Notes: generated by a model from the letters alone, not told the origin. A stretch of 64,000 bases of DNA from Ceratobasidium sp. AG-K (GCA_037039685.1 JAWNGF010000002.1:4464001-4528000), one strand, 5' to 3'; positions 11,278 to 23,110 are shown, counted from the stretch's first letter. Made by a program: numbers and translations.

Positions 11278-13868
11278 CTAGCTCACCCTATCGATGACAT
11301 CTAGTTCCTGAGACATCGAGTCCTTCGACCCGTTCATCTCTCCCAGCTCGACCTGGACACAGGTCGAGTCCGAGTCCGCCTGCTGTGGGCGTGTGTCTGA
11401 GCCAATTGCCGACGCTGGTCCCAAGTCGAGTACGTAGTCGAGCAGAAACCGGGTTATATGCATGTTATTAGTGTGTGCATCATCCCTATCAGTTTGGGAC
11501 ATGTTTCGAGATTCAGATGGGTAGTAGTGCTCGTGCAAACGTTGACGGAACCCCTGGGTGGCGAACCGGCCGACGAATCCAAAGGGAGCAATCAGCTTAG
11601 CACCTGGCGTGGGATGTCCGTATTTCCGTTGTCAGGTTCATAGCGCATATACTCTCGCCCTGTGCTCACCAAATATACCCCAGAACAACGGCCTGCCAAA
11701 AAGGAACAGGTGCACCCCCTGGAGGAGAGCAAACAGACCACCGATGGACGCCAGGATATCAAAACTATTGCCGATGCGGTACTCCTCAATCACTTCCACC
11801 AGTTCATTCGATCCGGCGAATCCTGCCTTGACTTCCCTCTGAGCTGTCTGAGAGGAAGACAGATATTCTGGCCAGTAAATAAATCCACTCGCATAGGGTG
11901 TCGTATTCGCTGAATCGTTGGTACGTATCATTGGACGTGTATAAAATCGAGCTGAAGCGAGGTTCGGAAAGTTAGAGCCATAATGCGAGATGACGGGCGG
12001 GAAGTTTCGCCACGGAAAAGAGTATTTGGCCAGTCAACCTGAGTAGACTCACATTCGGGGTATAGTTCAAGTGTGTCGAACCTCTGTCACGACGTTGAGT
12101 GCAAGCACAATCACAGCATCGCAAAATAACACAAGGGCATGCACTCACGGGTTTCGAGCCAGTTATCGCATCCCAAAGCGGTGAGGAAGAGATGGACCGA
12201 CGGATAGCGTAATGGGTCATGTGGACGGTGTGCATGTCACGGGCCGGTCGAATTGGTGCCACAAAGTATGGTATTTGTAGGTCTGGGTTTCCAACGCCAC
12301 TGACCAACCACATATCTGGCAACTTGGACATTTCTGCGTCCCTGGGGTGTATTCGAGTCGTCATAGTATATTGGAACCCAAGAAACTCTCGTTCGGGAAG
12401 CGCAAGGGAGTCCAGCAGCTTTGAACCTAGGCCATAGAAGTGCCATCTTAATCCAACTAATGGGCCAGAGCTATAAAGAAAACGTACGGTCGCACGTATG
12501 AAGCCAAAACCAGTCAGTTCTGTTAGATCTACTAGGGTCGGGTATTGTATGTATCTTCTTGACGTCACAGAGGTCTGTATATTGCATATTCAGTTAAAAG
12601 CAGAGGTATGCGATCGAACCTCGGAGGCAGGAACCGCCCGACCGAACAAGGCCCAGGAACCTTCATTGGGAGGCTAGACTTGCACTCACCGGTGGAATCA
12701 AGAATGCTCGAGGTGCTGTTGGTTTGGAGTGCAGCAGAAATATTGAAAACTGTATTGCCCTTGGTTGCTTCGTTGTTACCGTTCGGGTACAGGCCGGTGT
12801 ATTCTGGGTATCGCTGTGTTCCTGGTCAGCGAGGTGAAGGATGCCGGCCGAGAAAGTGAAACAGTTTCTCACAACCAACAATGATATACCCCCTAACAGT
12901 CTGTGATTTGCCATGTCCCTGAAATTCACGCTTAGCATTCGAGACCGGGACGGAAGTTCTTCATTTCCGAGCTGCGTCAGGAGAACGATAGTCCGGGTCA
13001 CGAGTAGAACGATTGAGGCCAGGGCAAATGCGTGCTGGACGAGTACATATAGTTTCGTTTCCACTGGGCTGATTCGCAACGGTAAGCCAAACCCATAGCA
13101 TGCTTGAGCATTTGTGACTGTGAAAAACTTACTGAACCCGTCGTAAGACCGAGTTATGAATAAACTTCACAATAGATTGAGCCACTCTGCCTTGACGGGG
13201 TACTCGCCCCTCGTGCCGTCGTACCCCTCCCCAGGAGCGAGTGTTTCCTGTGGAAGGTTGAACTCCCGTTGCAAGATCCTCGACGTTGACCCACAGGTTC
13301 CCGAGTCCCGAGTCTCCTCGTCGTCGTGCGCTAAGAAGGAGAACGCAGAGAACGAGCGACGTGAATATCTGGACACTGACGACAGCGAGTGTCAGTACAT
13401 TTGCGCTATCGACAAAAATCATGGACCCTACGCGTTTACGTGAGAGTGAGTATGATTCCAAGATCCATATCAATTCGACTCGCCTGTAAGGAAAGCAACG
13501 ATAATGAGTGTGACTGCCTGCTGGACGGCGAATGATCCAAGAAAGGTCTCAGTGTACAGAAATCCGTATGTAAGCCTTGGGTGGGTTTCAACAATCTGAT
13601 ATTTCGCACATCCTGATGTACGTACATGTAGAGCGTGTTGAGCAGAGCCAAACACAAACCCAAGTCCTGCATAACTTGGAAAAATCAGGCCAGGAAAGAG
13701 GTATAAGCAATCTTCACTACCCAGCGAGAACTCCGACTGGTGCGAAATGTCGTATGCCATGTCAAGTATACTCATCGTCACACTCATCGTAAGAATGGCA
13801 AAGGTATACAAGGCTTGAACAAGTAAGAGCGAGCAAAACCAATATTTCCGGAATTTTCCCGCGGCCAT
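11278..13868 (-). CDS. multi-pass membrane protein, copy 3 (apparently intact)
   Basis: This is a multi-exon minus-strand gene. The start chosen is ATG at 13868 (MAAGKFRKYWF), because the reading frame upstream of it has only a GTG. Exons read, in order: an N-terminal exon with two hydrophobic helices (to about 13630); a helix exon (GFLYTETFLGSFAVQQAV) near 13560-13485; a helix plus polar loop ending in NSVLRRVQ (13440-13130); a helix exon (KLYVLVQHAFALASIVLLV) near 13075-12910; a large soluble exon (12560-12150); and the C-terminal exons with SIGGLFALLQG and KLIAPFGFVGRFA, to the stop at 11278. Roughly five or six membrane segments are visible. No known family is recognised. Two broken paralogues lie downstream. 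Exon borders are approximate. Confidence 0.65.
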
Positions 13869-14274
13869 GATGGTGTCGGAGGAAAACACGCTGACAAGCG
13901 TCCCACGGCATGTGTTATATATGGGCGGTGAGAATATTGATTTGGCGATGCAAGACGGTTGTCAAGAAGGGAACCGGTTTACCCTGATTCCAGCTGCCTT
14001 CAGGCCGTTCCACGTGGACTGAGACAAGCAGACTGCCAATGGTTTATGTTATACACCCTGAGAACACCAACTTGCGTGAAAATTTGTGCACCATAATTGG
14101 TCAGATTCCAATAATACTCGATTATCGGTGGTTATGCCGTTGGTGGGGATACGGACACGTGGTTGGTGGCATCTGTAATGGCATCAGATAATACGAAACA
14201 TAAAATCCATATATTCACAGAAGACTCTAACTGTGCAATGTACGTGTGTGGGCATGAAAAAGAACATAGACAAA
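13869..14274. other. spacer between membrane gene copy 3 and NIPA
   Basis: About 400 bases with no open frame of interest. It should hold the promoter of copy 3 and the 3' flank of the NIPA gene, since both are read on the minus strand. No clear TATA box or terminator was picked out. Confidence 0.4.
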
Positions 14275-16966
14275 TCATCGATACCGCTTCAACAGCGCAT
14301 GTCCACTCGCTGCGCTCTCACTTCCCTCGCCTTCTGCTTCAACACCCTCGCTCGTTACCGTTTCCCCATCCATTGAGAGGACGCCTCGACCACTCTTGAC
14401 TTCTCCTGCCGAAGGGCCACCAATCTCCTCTGGACTGGACGTCGGGACCCATACGCTCTCTGCTACCGTCGCTCGATCCGATCGTGCAAAGCCAGAGTGG
14501 GCACGGTCGCCCAGTGGGGGAGGTGCGAGGCCTTGAGCACCATACGATTCTTCCTCCACTTCCTCTCCGGCGCTCGGCATCGCAGGGAAGTATTCCGATA
14601 CAGCAGGCTGAGCACGCACGCTCGCTCGAGTTCCTGGATCCGTCGAGACCGAACTGCTCACGCGGGGAACGCGAGACGCATCCCCGTCGGGCACTTCAGG
14701 CTCAGAAGCATTCGCTGTGGTCGGTTCCCTCGACGCCAGGTTACTCGACCCTGCTACGGCCTTTTTCCATTCCTGCCGCGTCGGCGTGGGCGTTCTCGAT
14801 AAAGTGTTGGTAGGAGAGACAACTCGTCGAGGGACAGCGCTCATGCTTCCCGCAGGCGCAGGCACACGGAGGACGTACGTCCCAGGGTTATTCGGATCAG
14901 GCGTCCCAGACCGGAGATAATCCGTCGCAGTCGAGCGATCGGGCGTTCGTCGGCCAGCTTCGGGAGTGCGTCGACCGTGCGCGTCGGGCGTCCGTCGTCC
15001 GTCGGGAGTATGTCGTCCGAGCGTCACGCTGCTTGCGCCTTGTTTGAAATGAACACCCGCCGACGGACCGCGGTGCAAATCGGGCGTCTTGGTCGGACTC
15101 GACTGGAGTTCGCCCATTTCGAGCATCCGAAGTACCGCCGGCTCGTCTCGTAAATCTCCCATCACATGTGCCGGACCCGAGCCCAAGCTTGGGCCATATG
15201 GAGTCGGCGAGGTCGATCCTTCGCCTCGTCTCCGAGCAGCCTCGATCCGTGCAGCAGAATTCGGGGGAAGCGGGGGCGCGGCTTCCTTGAACCGCTTCGT
15301 CCCAATCCCCGCGTGCCCCGCATCCTCGCTCGGTCCTCGACTCGTCCGTATTGAGCCTTGAGAGGTGACCGTATTCCGCCTCGCCCGGCTCCGCGCACGC
15401 ACAATCGTCCCAAACGCTCCAAACCCGCCTCCGCGCACTGCATCCAACCCCGGCTCCTCCGTATCGGCAATGGAGCAAATGTCCCAGCCGTCTTCGACCT
15501 CGTTTTGTTTCTCGGGGTCAAACTCGCCGCTGGTCCCATTGGTGCGGTGTCGGACTCGAGACGTGCGTGGACTGCGCGAGTGCGAGTGGTCCACTTCTTG
15601 TCTGGCTGCAGCGAGGAGAAGAGTCGTGCGTCGGTCGAGGTTTTGGAGTTTGCGTGGGTCGACTTTGGACATTTGGAGAATGGTGATGCCGGTGCAGATC
15701 ATGAGGAAGCCGAGGACAAGGGTGAGGATTTGTGCGACGCTAGCGTGCAGGCCTTGATACAAGATCTGGGCAATGATTAGAAGACGTAGGCGGGGAAAGT
15801 GAGGTACGAACTATAGAAGTTACTAGGGTGCAAAAGGTAAAGATGACGTAGTATGTTGGGGTAACTGCATGTCAAACGTCAGGACGATCCTATTGAATTG
15901 GTAGATCGGACTTGCCCATTGCGGTATTAAAAAGCGCGAGTGCGACATTGAGGTAGTAGATTTCGGTGACGAGAGTAACTGCGACGAATACAAGCAGAAA
16001 ATATATAAACCAGTTTTTGAACTGGGGGAGGGTGAGTCGGCATCGGGGATCGCGGGCCGAGGTGACGTACCTGGTTGTCTCCTCTAATACTGGTGACGAT
16101 ACTCGCTCCAAGGCCTTGGGTGCAGCTCACCGAGAGGCCGCCGATAAGCGAGCAGACGAGAATGTACCACAACATCGACTTTTTGCCATATTTGGGGGCA
16201 ACCCAAAAGATGACGACGAGGGATGCAACAATCACGACGCTGCCAAAGGAGAGGAAGCCGGGAGCGAGGAATAGTTTTTTAAACTCGGCGATGGTCGTTA
16301 CGGATTGTTCGTGTGGCGCGTTGAGGGCAATGACGAGTGAGCCGAGCTGGACCGGGTGAGCGAGCGATTAACAATCGAGGCGGGACTTACAATGCATTGT
16401 ATACAGCCCAACCATCCGAAAAAGGATAGCTTTTCATTGAGGAATATGGAGGATAGAATGGCGCAGACGACGACCGACAGGGCTCCGAGCGGGGTCTGCA
16501 AAGTGTGAGCCGAGCACAGGGCCGAGATACCCTACGTACCACAACAATGGCCTCGACAAAGGCATACGCTCCAAAGTTGCACAATTCGCCCACAATCATC
16601 ATGATCATCCCTGTCCACCATAGCGGGCTCTTGAGATATGCAAGGCCCTCGCCTGCGGGGCCTCCCTCTGTTGTCATCTCAGTCAATCATCCTGCACCCC
16701 CGGTTCCACAACCCACTTTGTGAATTTATTAGGCCCTAGTACACGTTAGCCCAGGCACACAACCGTCACTACCCACACACCTTCTTCTTGAACACAAACG
16801 ACGACCCAATCAGCACCCCCGAGCTCACGGCCAATATGATTCCAACACTGTGCGGCGTCAGCAACGCAACCAAACACAACCAAACCACCTACACGCGATA
16901 CTGCGAAGGAGCGCCCGACGACGAGCCGGCAGCGGCGGATGCGCTCGGAGTTGCGCTCTCTGACAT
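14275..16966 (-). CDS. NIPA-type magnesium transporter (DUF803 family) with long C-terminal tail
   Basis: The protein starts at ATG 16966 (MSESATPSASAAAG). A first intron (GTAGGT..CACAG) leads into the first helix, VGIILAVSSGVLIGSSFVF, a hallmark of the NIPA/DUF803 family. Later exons give GEGLAYLKSPLWWTGM, GELCNFGAYAFV, TPLGALSVVVCAILSSIFL, NEKLSFFGWLGC, WYILVCSLIGGLSVS, VTPTYYVIFTFCTLV and the last helix in ILTLVLGFLMICTGITIL; about nine helices are expected. Family members move Mg2+ across plasma or endosomal membranes. The last exon (15766-14275) adds a soluble tail of about 450 residues, far longer than in animal NIPA proteins. It is rich in Ser/Pro and holds repeated R-[RH]-T-P-[DE] units, possible proline-directed kinase sites. 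A relic of this tail is duplicated near 10500. Confidence 0.85.
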
Positions 16967-18317
16967 GGTCGTCCAACTGGGAATTCCCCAGTGGAGCTGC
17001 CAAGCGGTAGCCAAGTGGGATCATGTGTTTGCCGGTCACGTGAAGCCTATAATTTGATCTGTTCCTAACATGATGTACGACCACATGGCGGGGCTCTGGA
17101 CATCGTAACCGACGAGGTTGCGTGCGTCACCGGGGCCACTTGAATTTTTTAGTCATTTTCGAGTGGATGTGTCGCTCGTGTTCAGCCTCTCTGTCTCTTC
17201 GGCGACCGGGCCAAGCGACTTTTCTGACAGTCCGATCTGTGCCACTCGACACGAGGCGTTATCGATATCCTCGCCTCTACAATAATATACGGACTGCGGC
17301 CCTGGAGCATTTCGGGGATGGAAGCTCTTCTCTAATGGTTCGGCTCACTTTGGGGCACGTATCCTCGGCCAGGTCTCGTTGGAGCGCCAGTTTGACCTCG
17401 GCGGGTGTGTAGCAATACCTATCCACCGCTCGACAAGCCGGACTTGTGAGCCTAGGGAACAGTTAGACCGGCGTAATTACCAGATGGAAGGTTAGTCATT
17501 CTGACGAGATCTATACGTTATTTACCACGAGAGGCTGAAACGCATGTGTAGGCAGACACTGCCCGCCCTCGTTCGCATGAAATACATCCTACTGTATAAT
17601 TAGCCGACGGTAAGTGATGATGATATCCTGAATACCACTCAAAGCATTAATACAGTAGCTATTTCGTTTAGCGGACAATAACTAGCGCCTTGTTTCCGGT
17701 TCTAGGTGGCCTATCCAGCTTCACCAGCACCAACTGGCCACCACATGGTACGGCCTAATAGCTGGGAAAGTCCTAACGCGATAGCGCAGACAGAGGGTGA
17801 TTGAATCTACATCGGGACGTGTTGTGTATCATCCCTTACTCTAATTCATCACTGTGGTTTAAATTCTCGCGTTCGAGTCTTAAGTGCCTGGTATTTGGGT
17901 TCGAAGTCGGAAACCCCTGGTGTCCCAGAGCGAGTTGAGCAATAGCTCGTCCGTAACGTGTGTTCGTTTCACATACTTTTCTCGAGTGCCTAGCTCCCGT
18001 TATCTCACCCGGCCAGGTCGTTCCGGATCCTTGATCTCACCTTCAGAGCGGTAGCTGCATCCCAAGGTGTCACGTGCTCCAAAGTCGGGCAAGTAAGAGG
18101 ATCAAGTGCAACTTTATTGGGTGTATGAATGTATGCCAGACCCAATCAATGGACGCATGTTGCACGAAAATGCAAAAGGTAACTATGCAAGTGACCGCTC
18201 GGGCAGATTCGTAACCCGTGGTCTGTGATTACCCCTAAGTTATAGGAGCTTAAGTGCCAATAGGAGGAGCCAGCTCTCCTCACTCAACCACCACACTCCC
18301 CAAAACCTACACTCGTT
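16967..18317. other. intergenic region, no gene seen
   Basis: About 1.35 kb lies between two divergently transcribed genes (NIPA leftward, coiled-coil gene rightward). It should hold both promoters. Short open frames exist but none has a splice pattern or a recognisable product. A few GTTCGA-type words near 17870-17910 resemble a tRNA T-loop but no cloverleaf forms around them. Confidence 0.5.
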
Positions 18318-19279
18318 ATGATTCAATCGCCAACCCACCTTCAATGGATGCCTGTCGACCGTCTTCCCCCGGTTGAAGAGGCTGCGGTGACGATTGATCA
18401 CCTGCGTACCGCTTTGGAGTACAGAGTCTGGGTAATGGCAGGAGTGAAGAATGGTAAGTGCGGGCGGTGCAACCTGATATCAAAAGATTACAACAACACC
18501 TCGCAGGAATGCAAGGTGCAGACGCAACGCACAGGGAGGTCGACGGATATATTATCGAACTCAACCTGGGTAGCTTAAATTATGACCACCCGTTGCTTCC
18601 TATTGCTGACACATCGTTTGGGCCCAGCACTCAATCGACTGCAACCACCTCAGGACCAGCCGCCACCAATGGCAGAATTGCAAGAACTCGTCCAAGAGCT
18701 TCGGGAGCTTCGCAACGACATGCAACAGCAGAACGCAGCTTTGCACAACGAGATGCAGCTTCAGAACGCAGCTTTGCGCAACGAGATACAGGTTCAGAAC
18801 GCAACTTTGCGCAACGAGATTCAGCTGCAGAACGCAGCGTTCCACAACGATATGCAACAGCAAAATATGGTGATGCGGCGCGACCTCCAAGAATTTAGGC
18901 GCGAGGTTCAACAACACTTTCAACGAAACGAACTGTTGCAATTCAAGGTTTGCCTTGGAGCCATTCGCGTTATCGGCTGATGGCCAACCCTGTTGTAGTT
19001 ATACAACGCAGCTAGCTCAAACGAACACTGGATCGTGGTACCAAATGCAAACGGGGAGAATCCCCCTGAACCGGTGGGTGGATGCTGGCATGTAGCAAAC
19101 GCCCCGATTACTAATTGTGCTTGTCCCAGCTTCCATCGCTGACCGGCCTAGCTGCTCTCCAACAGCTCAGCATCCAGGAGATTGACGATTATAGTCGTTT
19201 CTACGCACTACCTGAGGTCCCAATCGACCGGCGGCGGAGACAGCTTGAAATGTTCTTGACCCACCCATTTCAACGGTGA
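18318..19279 (+). CDS. coiled-coil protein with 11-residue repeats, five exons
   Basis: The exon model is 18318-18453, 18507-18569, 18628-18947, 18999-19073 and 19130-19279. All introns are GT..AG and about 50-58 bases, phases close without a gap, and the product is 247 residues ending in TGA. The third exon encodes an amphipathic coiled coil made of about five 11-residue units of the type QLQNAALRNEI, preceded by leucine-rich heptads (ELQELVQELRELRN). The C-terminal exons read EHWIVVPNANGENPPEP and SLTGLAALQQLSIQEID. A soluble oligomerising protein is likely. I do not recognise the family. The 33-base DNA repeat also leaves a second frame open over the same exon, but only the chosen frame joins to both neighbouring exons. 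Confidence 0.8.
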
Positions 19280-19740
19280 GGTATGTTTCGTGAACACCGC
19301 CTGTTGGGTCTGTTTGAAGTTTTAAACTCCCCTATGCTTGGCTAAATTATCATCTTCTGTACGAACTGATTGTAATTAAATGTAAAACTGAGTCACCCAT
19401 ACCACGCGCACATGCATGTGCATATGTGGATGAATGTCAATGGTTTTGCCCTGAAAGTTCCTTGTTTGGTTGCGAGCTATCGAACTCGGTGGTCGTAACT
19501 GGAGCTACCTCTAAGGGTCATATCTGTTACGAAACGCCAGCACTATGCTTATTATTGTAAAGGTCTCATATTGTCAAGAAGTAAGGTAGACCTTCGAATT
19601 ACCAGTCTCATACGTTTGCCTAGAAACGTGCTGATGCCAAAACTCAAGAGCGGGCAGTTGTTTTAACTTATTTGAGTGAATTCCAATTTACGGACGCTCG
19701 ATCACAAACTTGACTAAATTCGCATTGAAGTCGACCATTA
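19280..19740. other. intergenic stretch, nothing recognised
   Basis: About 460 bases downstream of the coiled-coil gene. It is the likely 3' untranslated region and spacer. No reading frame, repeat or RNA gene could be supported. Confidence 0.5.
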
Positions 19741-20060
19741 GTGTGCTGCAATCCGCACGTCCATCAATGTAAACACCGTTTTCGAAATTGTCATTTCGAC
19801 GCTTCGATGTTCCTTACTCTCGCCTCGCTACTCGCTACCTTCACATTTCTCAAAAAGAAAGTTGATAATGGAAACGAAATAACTCCATACGTCGAGGGCG
19901 TGCCTAATGCACTCGTACTGTAAGTCGAATCTCACAACATTCATCGAATAATGTGTGGCTGATGGAGTTGGGCGGCTTGCTAGGCAGCTAAAACACGTTT
20001 GAATTTGAGTTTCGTCCACGGTCTGAAGAACACCAGCAACCAACCCTCGGCCAAGTTAGT
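19741..20060 (+). pseudogene. cytochrome P450 3'-end relic
   Basis: The stretch matches the last exons of the P450 at 25138-27368. DASMFLTLASLLATFTF aligns with its post-haem helix, then come KKKVDNGNEITP, a donor at the same place, and a last exon with QLK. The haem loop itself is damaged: the Cys-Pro-Gly part is missing, leaving NCHFDAS. The last exon is stopped by TGA soon after QLK. Only about 110 residues' worth of gene is present. The intron is retained, so this came from DNA duplication and not from a processed transcript. Confidence 0.7.
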
Positions 20061-20794
20061 GGTTGAGGTGGCCCGAGGGTCCTCGTCGTCATAACTAAAC
20101 CGCAGTGCAAAAGTTATCGTAAACTTTACAGAGCACCTGACGACGCGCCTTTGTCCTGTATCTGTTCTACTTAAATCTACTCCTAGCCAATCGTTTATGC
20201 TAGTCGACTTTTTTGAATAGAGTACTTATGTTTTTGAACAACCAGTAAGGATTACTTAGATAGCACTGTTTCATGACTATGTCAACAATAAATTAATTTG
20301 GTTGAGCAATGCATGCACTTCAGATATCCAGCAAGCATAGTCTCGGCACTGATAAAGGTACACGCCGCGGCTTCGACAGCAACGAGATGTACAGGCGGGG
20401 GGATTATCTACGCAACGGCAGTAATTCAAAGTCAATAATCGGAGGGAATGCTAGCGGGTAGCTGTTAATTGAAAGCTGAGCAGTGTTGCCATGGAATGGA
20501 CACGCATACAGTCAGATGGATTTGACCGGCAGGACATCGTGACGTGCATCGACTAGCTCAACTAGGATACTTCGGCACGTATGGTGCTCACGGATCGTGC
20601 AACAACGTGAGTATTCAGTGCTTTCAAGAAATTGGTAGTATCGGAATAAAAGGTTAGAAGTATGATCAATTGCAAGCAAACGTATGTTCAGGATGAAAGC
20701 TACCTTTTTAGATCACCGTAATGCGGAAAATATCATCTACATGGCGTTTCAGGTCAAAAAATTGCATTGTTACGCTACTTCGCGAAATTCAAAG
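20061..20794. other. spacer between two P450 relics
   Basis: About 730 bases with no gene support. It lies between two converging 3'-end relics of the same P450 family, so it may hold decayed 3' flanks from each duplication. Confidence 0.4.
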
Positions 20795-21240
20795 ATTCAC
20801 GACCAGCCGTTGATGTTCCTCGGATCGGGGTTGGAACTCGAACTCAAAGGGTTTCAGGTGTCTAAAATGATGCTTAGTACCAAAGGTAATACTTGATTGC
20901 ATTAGTGCGCATAGGCCAAACTTACAGCATAATAGCGTTGGTCATACCTTCGATGTGGGGAACAATTTCATTTCCGCAATCGTCTTTCTTCCTCGAGAAT
21001 GTGAAAGTGGCGAGCAACGAAGATATAGCGAGGAATAATGAGGCGTTAGCAAAATGCCTTCCCGGGCACTTTCTACAATTAGAGTTTGATAGATTGAACT
21101 GGACACTTTGCGATGTATCTAGGTCTCACTCACCGTCTCCCCCATCCAAATCCAGGCAACGGTGGAACACTGGGATCTAGGAACCTATCCGGATCAAAGG
21201 TATCTGGGTTCTGGTAGACACGCTCGTCGTGACTCATCGC
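20795..21240 (-). pseudogene. cytochrome P450 3'-end relic with intact haem loop
   Basis: On the minus strand this reads the last three exons of a P450. First is AMSHDERVYQNPDTFDPDRF (the PERF region), then the haem loop FGWGRRKCPGRHFA split by one intron after Arg, then SLFLAISSLLATFTFSRKK, a second intron, and HLKPFEFEFQPRSEEH. Frames and splice sites are intact over this part and an acceptor precedes it, yet the upstream exons (substrate-binding half, I-helix) are not found to the right. It is a 3' fragment of a paralogue of the 25138-27368 gene. It shows what the haem loop of that gene should look like. Confidence 0.75.
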
Positions 21241-22547
21241 CCTGACTGTTGCCAAAAGAATAATGTACAACAACGGTAGAGCGTACACTTGCTCCATCGG
21301 TCCGGTGCTAAACGCTTAATACGGTAGTGGCCATGATGCTCCCGAAATTATCTTAGCGAGAACCTTGAGGAATATATACTAAGGTAACGTCGCCTCGACC
21401 ACGTGAAAGAAGGCTTGTTTTGGACCCGCTTCCGTCTCTTCGAACACACTACGATAAGAACGATAGACGAAGCTCTGCGACCCCCGCACTGTACTAGGAC
21501 ATGTCTGCGGCGGCTGTGTGGGTAGGACCCGAACAATTTGGAGATGAAACCGAGGTTCAACCCCAGTTTACAGAGTACGGCATAGCTTGGGGCCTGCGTT
21601 CTATTTGTCCACACATGGCTCCCGATACAGAGACAGAATGTAGATAAAAAGCATACCATTGGGATCGCACGCTTGGTCTACACAAGATGTTATAAACAAT
21701 TTCGCGGAATTCCGAGATACAGAAAAACCGTTCTCCGGTTCAAGGTCGATGTTCCAGCGACGTTTGAGGGGGTTAGGGGCACGAAAGTTGTGCAGGAAGG
21801 TTATGAGAGTACCTTACATATCTCTTTTGAGAGAACAGCGTGCATACGAGCTACTTTCGTGGAATCCGATCTCCTTCAAAACGGCCGTCGTGTACCGCCT
21901 AACATCTTTGCCGCGGGGACACAAGTAATATATTTTATGTTTCCCGGCATTATCCCGGCTCTCATGGAGTAGATTTATGGCTCCTCCGATCTCCGGTCCC
22001 TCTGAGCGAGGCGGGCCTGCAGGCTTGCGGTAAGAGTAGGAGTTGTAATAGGTTCGCGTTTCTTGCCTTGCGTCATATCGTAAGATGGGCATTAAAACGC
22101 AGAATACAATGGGTAACTTCTCGTGGGATACAGCTCCAGTTACGACAAGATATGGTTGTAAGATCTGTGGCTTCTGTCTACGCGATATGAGCATGTAAAC
22201 ATCACCACGACCCCTAGTCACATGCTACCATTGCCACGCAATCACCTACCGGGTTCGTCGTAGTAAGGGATACGATATCAATGACTACATACTTCGATTC
22301 TTCCCTGCTACGATTTTGAAGACACACACTTGGGCTAAGAAAAGAAATCAGGAAATTTGGAGGGATGATCATCGGATATAAAGGCCCGATTGATATTCGT
22401 CCCTGGCTTGGCGATTCTCGATCCGGAGTGTGATGATAGACGAAAGGGTTTGCAGCAGAATAGAGCAGTTCAGCGAGGTAAAGGAATTGATACTAACGAT
22501 AGACATATATTGCCAAATTTATATCCACAGTCACTCAGAATCACGCC
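21241..22547. other. region without a supported gene
   Basis: Open frames exist on both strands at 21660-22220. One plus-strand frame ends in VPPNIFAAGTQVIYFMFPG, which faintly recalls the [VP]-x-AGT-x-V-x-Y stretch of CYP52/CYP63-type P450s. No haem loop or K-helix accompanies it and I do not call it. The rest is AT-balanced spacer up to the start of the CACTA-like element. Confidence 0.3.
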
Positions 22548-22870
22548 CACTGTGGACCCCAGACTTCCGGATCGTCCGGGGGTCGGGTCCGGATGGCCCA
22601 AAAATCCGGAGGTAAGTCCCGCCAATGTCTTTTGGCGGACTTCCGGATTCCAGATCCGGACCTCCGGATTGCCGAACTTACTTCCGGATGTGATCGTTAC
22701 CCTTGGACGGGTGACTGGTGGTCGGTCAGCCACTCCCGGATTGTCCGGGGGTTTTGAGGGGTGGGGTAGTACGGGGTGTAGATCATTGGTATACGCATTC
22801 CTAGTTGTAATTACATAGCTCCTAATACTAGAAAGTGTTTTATTAGTAAACCAGCAATCGCATAGCTCAG

Positions 22871-23110
22871 TCAAATGCAGTAAGACAAAGGTTTATGCAC
22901 CTTGGATTCATTCAGCACCGGGGCTTGATCGATAATCCACCATTTAGTTCCATCCCGAACTCGCCTGATTGCACACATGATGTTGCACGTGTTGATCACT
23001 TCTCCACTTGAAAGTGGACCTTTGTACGAAGCCACTGTGTAGTCGTACAAGGTGCTGACTTCAGTTTGAGCCTCCAAACCAAGGCGAGCAAAAGGGTCTG
23101 AGGGTCATTG
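22871..23110 (-). CDS. unknown ORF fragment inside the CACTA-like element
   Basis: A minus-strand frame of about 75 codons reads LGLEAQTEVSTLYDYTVASY, then GEVINTCNIMCAIRRVRDG and WWIIDQAPVLNE. The composition looks like a real protein exon (balanced, with Trp-Trp and several Cys), and it is closed at both ends by stops or possible splice sites. I do not recognise it. Its place inside a transposon suggests a remnant of an element-encoded or captured gene. Confidence 0.3.

Noticed and set aside
14897..15539. Minus-strand Arg-rich frames inside the NIPA last exon
   Set aside because: They are out-of-frame readings of a GC-rich coding exon.
17860..17930. tRNA gene suggested by GTTCGA words
   Set aside because: No acceptor stem, D-arm or anticodon arm could be folded around the words.
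21660..22221. P450 fragment of the CYP52/CYP63 type
   Set aside because: Only one short AGTxVxY-like stretch; no K-helix, PERF or haem loop nearby, and frames on both strands are equally open.
22548..22760. CRISPR-like or satellite array because of repeated TCCGGA words
   Set aside because: Spacing is irregular, orientation is palindromic, and the cluster is mirrored at the other end of a bounded element; it fits subterminal transposon repeats.
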